Assembly: GCF_015645095.1 (NCBI RefSeq)
Contig: NZ_JADOTW010000023.1
Coordinates: 1-64,000, forward strand
Source: Halomonas sp. 328
GTDB taxonomy: Bacteria; Pseudomonadota; Gammaproteobacteria; Pseudomonadales; Halomonadaceae
Reading direction: 5' to 3'
Length of the DNA stretch: 64,000 nucleotides
Shown: in pieces, positions 58,922 to 64,000 of the stretch
Layout: each line of letters begins with the position of its first letter
How positions within the stretch are numbered: position 1 is the first letter of the stretch
Notes under the pieces: generated by a model
Database searches by the model: none
The model's input: the letters and a program-made list of their open reading frames with translations, nothing else
What the model was told of the DNA's origin: nothing
Position numbers and translations under genes: made by a program

Positions 58922-60463
58922 ATGTCCCGCCTCGCCTTCCTGCTCCTGCTGTCACTGCTGCTGACGGGCTGTATTCCGCCGGCGGTCACCCGCACCGCCT
59001 CCATGGCATTGCCGCCCCATGAGGTGGCGACCACCCGCCTCGGCGAGTGGGCCCTCGACGAGGCGGCGGCCCGCCAGGGGCGCAGCGGCTTTCGGCTGCT
59101 GCCCCGGGGCGGCGAGGCCTTCGCCGTGCGCGCCGCCCTGCTCGACCAGGCGGAACGCACCCTGGACGTGCAGAGCTATATCGCCGATGACGGCATCACC
59201 AGCCGGGTACTGATGCAGCGAGCCCTGCAGGCGGCGGAGCGGGGCGTGCGGGTGCGTCTGCTGCTGGATGACCTGGCCAGCCTCGGTAGCGAGGCCTACC
59301 TGGCGGCCCTGGACAGCCATCCGGGGGTGGAGGTCCGCCTCTTCAATCCGCTGCTGCGGGGGCGCGGCAACCTGCTGACCCGCGGCCTGATGATGGGAGT
59401 CGACTTCGATCGCCAGCACCGGCGCATGCACAACAAGCTGTGGGTGGTGGACAACGCCGTGGCCATCACCGGCGGGCGCAACCTGGGCGACGAGTACTTC
59501 GATGCCGACGAGCAGCGCAACTTCGCCGACCTGGACGTACTGGCCGCCGGCCCCATTGTCGGTGATCTCTCGGCGAGCTTCGACAGCTTCTGGCGTCACC
59601 CCCTGGCCCAGCCTCTGGCGCGCTTCGCCACGGCGGAGCCCGGGGCCTGGCGCACCCTGCGAGAGGAGCTGGAGGCCTGGCTGGCCGCTCAGCGGGAGGA
59701 TAACCCCTATTTCCTGGCCCTGAAGCAGCGCTACGCCGAGTCGCCGGAACGCTTCCTGGTCGGGCATCTGACCTGGGCCCATGGCGAGGCGCTCTGGGAC
59801 GACCCGGGCAAGGTGCGGCAAGCGGGTCGTCCCAGCCTCGACCAGACCCTGGCCGGCGAGCTCCTGGCGCGTCGCCACGCCCTGGAGGGGCGCCTGCTGC
59901 TGATCTCCGCCTACTTCGTGCCGACCCGGGCGGGAGTCGAGGGGTTGGTCGAGCTGGCCGAGGCGGGGGTGGAAACCACGGTGATCACCAACTCCCTGGC
60001 GGCCACGGACATCCCCGCGGTGCATGGCGCCTATGCCCGCTACCGACCGGCCTTGCTGGAGCAGGGGGTACGCCTCTTCGAGCTGCGCCCCGATGGCGAG
60101 GACGGTGCCAGCCTGGGGCTGCCCGGGGCCTCGGACTCCAGCCTGCATATCAAGGCCATGGCCTTCGACACGGACCGGCTCTTCGTCGGCAGCTTCAATA
60201 TCGACCCGCGTTCCCTGTGGTGGAACACCGAGGTGGGGCTATTGATCGAGAGCCCCGAGCTCAATGCCGAACTCTGGGCGCTGGCCGAGCTGGGCATGAG
60301 CCCGGCACTCAGCTTCGAGGTGCGCCAGGCAGATGACGGCGGCCTCTCCTGGCATGCCATGAACGGCGATCACCCGCAGGTCTGGCGGCGCGAGCCCGCC
60401 GGCATCTGGCGGCGCCTGGGGGCCTGGCTGGGGCGGTTGCCGGGGATGGAGTCGTTGCTCTAG
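58922..60463 (+). CDS. Phospholipase D-family lipoprotein
   Basis: A 513-residue protein with a lipoprotein signal peptide (LLLLSLLLTGC, lipobox LTGC), so it is probably membrane-anchored in the periplasm. Two HKD motifs are present: RMHNKLWVVDNAVAITGGRN and SLHIKAMAFDTDRLFVGSFN. These form one active site that hydrolyses or transfers phosphodiesters. Related proteins include cardiolipin synthase-like enzymes; the substrate is not determined. Ends in a 4-bp convergent overlap with the next gene. Confidence 0.9.
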   Translation: MSRLAFLLLLSLLLTGCIPPAVTRTASMALPPHEVATTRLGEWALDEAAARQGRSGFRLLPRGGEAFAVRAALLDQAERTLDVQSYIADDGITSRVLMQRALQAAERGVRVRLLLDDLASLGSEAYLAALDSHPGVEVRLFNPLLRGRGNLLTRGLMMGVDFDRQHRRMHNKLWVVDNAVAITGGRNLGDEYFDADEQRNFADLDVLAAGPIVGDLSASFDSFWRHPLAQPLARFATAEPGAWRTLREELEAWLAAQREDNPYFLALKQRYAESPERFLVGHLTWAHGEALWDDPGKVRQAGRPSLDQTLAGELLARRHALEGRLLLISAYFVPTRAGVEGLVELAEAGVETTVITNSLAATDIPAVHGAYARYRPALLEQGVRLFELRPDGEDGASLGLPGASDSSLHIKAMAFDTDRLFVGSFNIDPRSLWWNTEVGLLIESPELNAELWALAELGMSPALSFEVRQADDGGLSWHAMNGDHPQVWRREPAGIWRRLGAWLGRLPGMESLL

Positions 60464-60888
60464 CGGCCCGGCCCGGGCGTGCCTATTCCCCGGTGCATGC
60501 CCGGAGCGCATCGGGTGGGATCGATGGTGATCACTCGCAGACGGTGACCCTCCGGCAGGGTGCAGTGGAGGATGCGCCAGGCGCAGCCCGGCGCATAGCT
60601 GCCCTCGCTCTCGAAGAGGCGGGCACCGTGCCGGGTCAGTTGGCCACAGGTGGCGGGGAACTCGTCTTCGCTCACCTCCAGGGTCAGCTCGCGGGGCCTG
60701 GGCTCCGGGGTGTCCTCCAGCAGCATCAGCACCTGGGTGTGGCCGCGTTCGTCGGTGCTCAGCTCGAAGATGGCGCTGCGTGCAGTGCGCAGGATCAGCG
60801 GCAGGCGCAGCACCTTGGTGCAGAACTGTTCCATGGGGCCCAGCGTCTGCAGGCGCAGTACCGCATCATCCAGGGACAGGCGTTGCAT
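60460..60888 (-). CDS. VOC/glyoxalase-fold hypothetical protein
   Basis: A 142-residue protein from ATG 60888 behind GGAGGT. The pattern FCTKVLRLPLILRTARSAIF, then HTQVLMLL, LEVSEDEFP and PEGHRLRVITIDP fits one VOC (glyoxalase/bleomycin-resistance) module with paired beta-alpha-beta units. Metal ligands are not certain. Its stop codon overlaps that of the phospholipase D gene on the other strand. Confidence 0.65.
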   Translation of the reverse strand: MQRLSLDDAVLRLQTLGPMEQFCTKVLRLPLILRTARSAIFELSTDERGHTQVLMLLEDTPEPRPRELTLEVSEDEFPATCGQLTRHGARLFESEGSYAPGCAWRILHCTLPEGHRLRVITIDPTRCAPGMHRGIGTPGPGR

Positions 60889-60995
60889 GGAGACACCTCC
60901 GGCCGACGGCGATACTCCCAGTCTGAACCAGTCACGGAGATTCGGCCCTTGGATTCTGCCCATGGCGCCGATTGGCAGGGCTTATCGCTCTCCAA

Positions 60996-61061
60996 AAAAC
61001 AACACTATACTGTCGTAAGCTAAGGTGCTGTCGGTTTTTTTATGCAGTATAGTGTTGTTTT
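60996..61061. promoter_or_regulatory. Perfect 17-bp inverted repeat before the XRE operon
   Basis: AAAACAACACTATACTG (60996-61012) and its exact reverse complement (61045-61061) flank a 32-bp spacer. The left arm contains a -10-like TATACT. A second, 8-bp pair ACTGTCGT (61009-61016) and ACGACAGT (61083-61090) overlaps it. Best explained as an operator for the downstream HTH protein; the arms face both this operon and the VOC gene on the other strand. Confidence 0.6.
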
Positions 61062-61110
61062 CCTCCCCTGAAGCCCCGCCGGACGACAGTAAACTGTTGC
61101 TGGAGATGTG

Positions 61111-61230
61111 ATGAAGCCCAAGGTGCGCACCGATGTCCCCATCGAGCTGGAGATCGAGGCCTGGTATCGCGCCATGACCCTGCGGCTCGAGGCGCCACCC
61201 GAGCGTTTAGCGGGGGTGGGGCTGGTATGA
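61111..61230 (+). CDS. 39-residue ORF upstream of XRE regulator
   Basis: Encodes MKPKVRTDVPIELEIEAWYR and about 19 further residues ending AGVGLV. The ribosome site GGAG is five bases before ATG. Its TGA overlaps the start of the XRE gene as ATGA, so the two are probably a unit. I do not recognise a family; a short toxin-like or leader peptide is possible but unproven. Confidence 0.5.
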   Translation: MKPKVRTDVPIELEIEAWYRAMTLRLEAPPERLAGVGLV

Positions 61231-61508
61231 AGCGCAAGTCCATGACACTGGAGGAGCGGGAGCGCTTCTTCGCCGAGCTCGAGGCCGAGCTGGCCAGCGG
61301 TGAGTTGACCCTGGGGCAGGCCCTCAAGCGGCTACGCCGTGATCTGCTGGGCATGACCCAGCCGGCCTATGCCAAGGCCTGCGGCCTGTCGCCGACGACC
61401 CTGCGGCTGATCGAGCAGGATAAGGCCAACCCCACCCTGGATACCCTGCAGCAGCTGTTCGGCAAGTTCGGCCTGCACCTGACCCTGGTGCGTCGGCCTC
61501 GGTGTTAG
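61227..61508 (+). CDS. XRE-family (HipB-like) HTH regulator
   Basis: A 93-residue protein with an N-terminal helical stretch (about 1-35) and an HTH of the XRE type at about 36-80 (GMTQPAYAKACGLSPTTLRLIEQ). It resembles antitoxin-type regulators of the HipB class. No toxin gene is found next to it: downstream there is only a terminator and tRNA-Pro. It probably controls its own promoter through the inverted repeat upstream. Confidence 0.75.
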   Translation: MKRKSMTLEERERFFAELEAELASGELTLGQALKRLRRDLLGMTQPAYAKACGLSPTTLRLIEQDKANPTLDTLQQLFGKFGLHLTLVRRPRC

Positions 61509-61525
61509 GAGTCATCAGCAAAAGC

Positions 61526-61555
61526 AAAAAAGCCCGCTCATTGAGCGGGCTTTTT
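61526..61555. terminator. Bidirectional terminator between XRE gene and tRNA-Pro
   Basis: AAAAAGCCCGCTC / GAGCGGGCTTTTT with a two- or three-base loop, flanked by As and Ts on both sides. Confidence 0.9.
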
Positions 61556-61563
61556 CTGAATTC

Positions 61564-61640
61564 TGGTCGGAGTAGCAGGATTCGAACCTACGACCTCTGC
61601 CTCCCGAAGGCAGCGCTCTACCAAGCTGAGCTATACTCCG
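61564..61640 (-). tRNA. tRNA-Pro (CGG), CCA encoded
   Basis: Read on the minus strand, a 77-nt cloverleaf: acceptor CGGAGTA/TACTCCG, anticodon stem CTGCC/GGCAG with loop TTCGGGA and anticodon CGG, T-arm with GGTTCGAATCC, and encoded CCA. Confidence 0.97.
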
Positions 61641-61732
61641 ACGCGTTGGGGCTGGCGCCTCAACGGAGACGCATTATACGCATTCGTCGCCGCGATGCAA
61701 GCATCGCGGCGGCTCCTTCTTCGTTGCCTGAC

Positions 61733-62707
61733 TCAGGTCTTGCGTTCCACCGCCAGGCGCGCCAGCCGCGCCATGCTCTCCCGGTAGGGGCTCTCCGGCA
61801 GGGCGTCGAGCTGGGCCAGGGCGAGGGCGGCCATCTCCTCGGCCCGGGCCCGGGTGTAGTCCAGGGCGCCGGTGGCCTCGACGATGGCCAGTACTTCGTC
61901 GAGGCGCTCCAGGCCACCCTGGCGAATCGCCTGGCGAATCACCTCGGCCTGCTCGGCACTGCCCGCCACCATGGCCTGGATCAGCGGCAGGGTGGGCTTG
62001 CCCTCGGCCAGGTCGTCGCCGACGTTCTTGCCCATGGCCTCGGCGTCGCCCTGGTAGTCGAGCAGGTCGTCGATCAACTGGAAGGCCAGGCCCAGGTAGC
62101 GGCCATAATGCTGCAGCGCCGTTTCCTGCTCCGGGGTGGCGCCGGCGATGATGGCGCCGGTATGGGAGGCGGCCTCGAAGAGCATCGCCGTCTTGCCCTG
62201 GATGGTCTCGAAGTAGGCGGCCTCGTCCACGTCCGGGTTGCCCACGTTGGTGAGCTGCAGTACCTCGCCCTCGGCGATGATGCAGGTGGCGCCGGAGAGG
62301 ATGCGCATCACCTCCATGGAGCCGAGTTCCACCATCATCTGGAAGGAGCGGGAGTAGAGGAAGTCGCCCACCAGCACCGAAGGGGCATTGCCCCAGGCGT
62401 CGTTGGCGGTGGCCTTGCCGCGACGCATATGAGACTCGTCCACCACGTCGTCATGCAGCAGGGTGGAGGTGTGCATGAACTCGATCAGGGTGGCCAGGGT
62501 GATGTGTTGCTCCCCTTGATAGCCGAGGGAGCGAGCCGCCAGCAGCACCAGCAGGGGGCGCAGGCGTTTGCCACCGCTTTCGGTGATGTAGTTGCCGATG
62601 GTTTCCACCAGGGGCACGCGGGACGCCAGCTGGGCCTGGATGGTGCGATTGACGGCGGCGAAATCTTCTGCCACCGCCGCATGGATGGGCGATGCGGTTG
62701 GCTGCAT
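61733..62707 (-). CDS. ispB: Octaprenyl-diphosphate synthase family protein
   Basis: Long-chain all-trans prenyl transferase that supplies the ubiquinone side chain. The 324-residue protein has both aspartate-rich motifs: LLHDDVVD at the first and LIDDLLDYQGD at the second. GGKRLRPLLVLLAARSLGY lies near the N-terminus. Chain length (C40 or C45) cannot be fixed. Divergent from rplU-rpmA-obgE, as in many gammaproteobacteria. Confidence 0.93.
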   Translation of the reverse strand: MQPTASPIHAAVAEDFAAVNRTIQAQLASRVPLVETIGNYITESGGKRLRPLLVLLAARSLGYQGEQHITLATLIEFMHTSTLLHDDVVDESHMRRGKATANDAWGNAPSVLVGDFLYSRSFQMMVELGSMEVMRILSGATCIIAEGEVLQLTNVGNPDVDEAAYFETIQGKTAMLFEAASHTGAIIAGATPEQETALQHYGRYLGLAFQLIDDLLDYQGDAEAMGKNVGDDLAEGKPTLPLIQAMVAGSAEQAEVIRQAIRQGGLERLDEVLAIVEATGALDYTRARAEEMAALALAQLDALPESPYRESMARLARLAVERKT

Positions 62708-62841
62708 GAGTGTTGGGCTTGTCGCGGATGAGAGGGTGGGGCCGAGGGGGTGACGATGTGCGATGTAGACCGGCCTTGGGTGGGGCTAATGCTATGGAGG
62801 GGGTGGATGGGCGTCAAGCCAGGCGTCGCGCGGCCTGCGGC

Positions 62842-62870
62842 TTGTGTCAAGGCTTGACTGCCGTTATAAT
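62842..62870 (+). promoter_or_regulatory. Promoter of rplU-rpmA
   Basis: TTGTGT (62842-62847), 17 bp, TATAAT (62865-62870), about 100 bp before rplU. Confidence 0.65.
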
Positions 62871-62977
62871 CCGCGACCCGACTCATCACGCTCCCTGTCA
62901 GATGGCTGCCGGAAGGGGCGCCACTCGAAGCAGGCCGATGAAGAGCACAGCCCGATGAGTAACTGGAGAGAAAGCCC

Positions 62978-63289
62978 ATGTATGCAGTGATCAAGAGCGG
63001 TGGCAAGCAGTACCGCGTTCAGGAAGGCCAGACCCTGAAGCTCGAGAAGCTGGAAGTGGCCACCGGTGAAACCCTGGACTTCGACCAGGTGCTGCTGGTT
63101 GCCGATGGCGACGACGTCAAGGTCGGCGCCCCCCTGGTCGACGGTGCCAAGGTCTCCGCCGAGGTCGTTTCCCACGGCCGTGGCGACAAGGTGACCATCA
63201 TCAAGTTCCGTCGCCGCAAGCACCACATGAAGCGTCAGGGCCACCGTCAGTGGTTCACTGAAGTCAAGATCACCGGGATCTCCGCCTAA
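62978..63289 (+). CDS. rplU: 50S ribosomal protein L21
   Basis: Binds 23S domain II. The 103-residue protein begins [20 protein letters not shown] and has [20 protein letters not shown] near the end. Co-transcribed with rpmA 33 bp downstream. Confidence 0.97.
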   Translation: MYAVIKSGGKQYRVQEGQTLKLEKLEVATGETLDFDQVLLVADGDDVKVGAPLVDGAKVSAEVVSHGRGDKVTIIKFRRRKHHMKRQGHRQWFTEVKITGISA

Positions 63290-63322
63290 GCGGTCCAATC
63301 CCCCTAGAGCGAGGTATTTGCA

Positions 63323-63580
63323 ATGGCTCATAAGAAGGCTGCCGGTTCCACGCGGAACGGCCGTGATTCAGAATCCAAGCGCCTTGGTGTCAAGCTGTTC
63401 GGTGGCCAGGTCGTCAAGCCGGGCAACATCATCGTCCGTCAGCGCGGCACCAAGTTCCATGCCGGTACCGGCGTGGGCGTTGGCAAGGATCACACCCTGT
63501 TCGCCCTGGACGAAGGCGTGATCAAGTTCGAGACCAAGGGTCCGAAGAACCGCAAGTTCGTCAGCGTCGTCTCCGCCTGA
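63323..63580 (+). CDS. rpmA: 50S ribosomal protein L27
   Basis: Its N-terminus reaches the peptidyl transferase centre. The 85-residue protein starts [20 protein letters not shown] and includes [19 protein letters not shown]. The N-terminus is the non-processed type: it lacks a Firmicute-like extension. Confidence 0.97.
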   Translation: MAHKKAAGSTRNGRDSESKRLGVKLFGGQVVKPGNIIVRQRGTKFHAGTGVGVGKDHTLFALDEGVIKFETKGPKNRKFVSVVSA

Positions 63581-63601
63581 GACCGCCCGAACCTGTGTTA
63601 G

Positions 63602-63630
63602 GAAGGCCCCGCCCAGGCGGGGCCTTCTTG
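63602..63630 (+). terminator. Terminator after rpmA
   Basis: GAAGGCCCCGCC / GGCGGGGCCTTC, twelve base pairs with a two-base loop and a short T-rich tract. It may be partial, as obgE follows. Confidence 0.75.
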
Positions 63631-63676
63631 TACTTATATGATGGCGGCGGGGCGGCAGCGGCCGCCAGGAGAGTGA

Positions 63677-64000
<324 letters not shown>

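Overview
This 64-kb window is high-GC gammaproteobacterial chromosome. Gene order (birA-coaX-tRNAs-secE-nusG-rplKAJL-rpoBC-str-S10-spc-alpha, then uvrA-MFS-ssb, and ispB divergent from rplU-rpmA-obgE) and the look of the proteins suggest the Halomonadaceae (Halomonas-like). That placement is inference; no database search was possible.

Layout. (1) 1-854: the 3' end of a 5S rRNA, then four more degenerate copies of the 5S tail, each followed by its own intrinsic terminator. (2) 855-2671: birA and coaX. (3) 2752-3318: tRNA-Tyr, -Gly, -Thr and -Trp; the tufB often found between Thr and Trp in relatives is absent. (4) 3392-33772: an almost unbroken run of transcription and translation genes (secE, nusG, rplK/A/J/L, rpoB/C, rpsL/G, fusA, tuf, then S10, spc and alpha operons to rplQ), with an L10 leader, an rplL-rpoB attenuator, strong promoters before rpsL and rpsJ, and rpmJ, a 37-residue gene. 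(5) 34151-44858: uvrA divergent from a YajR-like transporter and ssb; a degenerate RmlD-like protein and a PlsC-type acyltransferase; fabA-fabB for unsaturated fatty acid synthesis; and a PAS-GGDEF-EAL protein.

(6) 44886-53508 is the main accessory region: ten genes on the minus strand, most joined by ATGA start-stop overlaps. In transcription order: renalase-like flavoprotein, short CbiX-type chelatase, MerR/CarH-type regulator, DNA photolyase, NTF2-like protein, SDR, FAD amine-oxidase-like protein, DUF1365 protein and Cfa. This looks like a light or singlet-oxygen response cluster that repairs DNA and remodels membrane lipids. A perfect 13-bp palindrome lies between it and divergent yfcH. 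Between the SDR and FAD genes a 98-bp unit is tandemly repeated, creating two extra 33-codon ORFs that link the two genes in a chain of ATGA overlaps; this is the most unusual feature in the window.

(7) 53615-64000: yfcH, rapA, a thioredoxin protein fused to an Lgt-like membrane domain (with a duplicated copy of its last codons downstream), a small membrane protein, a phospholipase D lipoprotein, a VOC-like protein, a 39-codon ORF plus XRE regulator behind a perfect 17-bp inverted repeat, tRNA-Pro(CGG), ispB, rplU, rpmA and the start of obgE, which is cut by the window edge.
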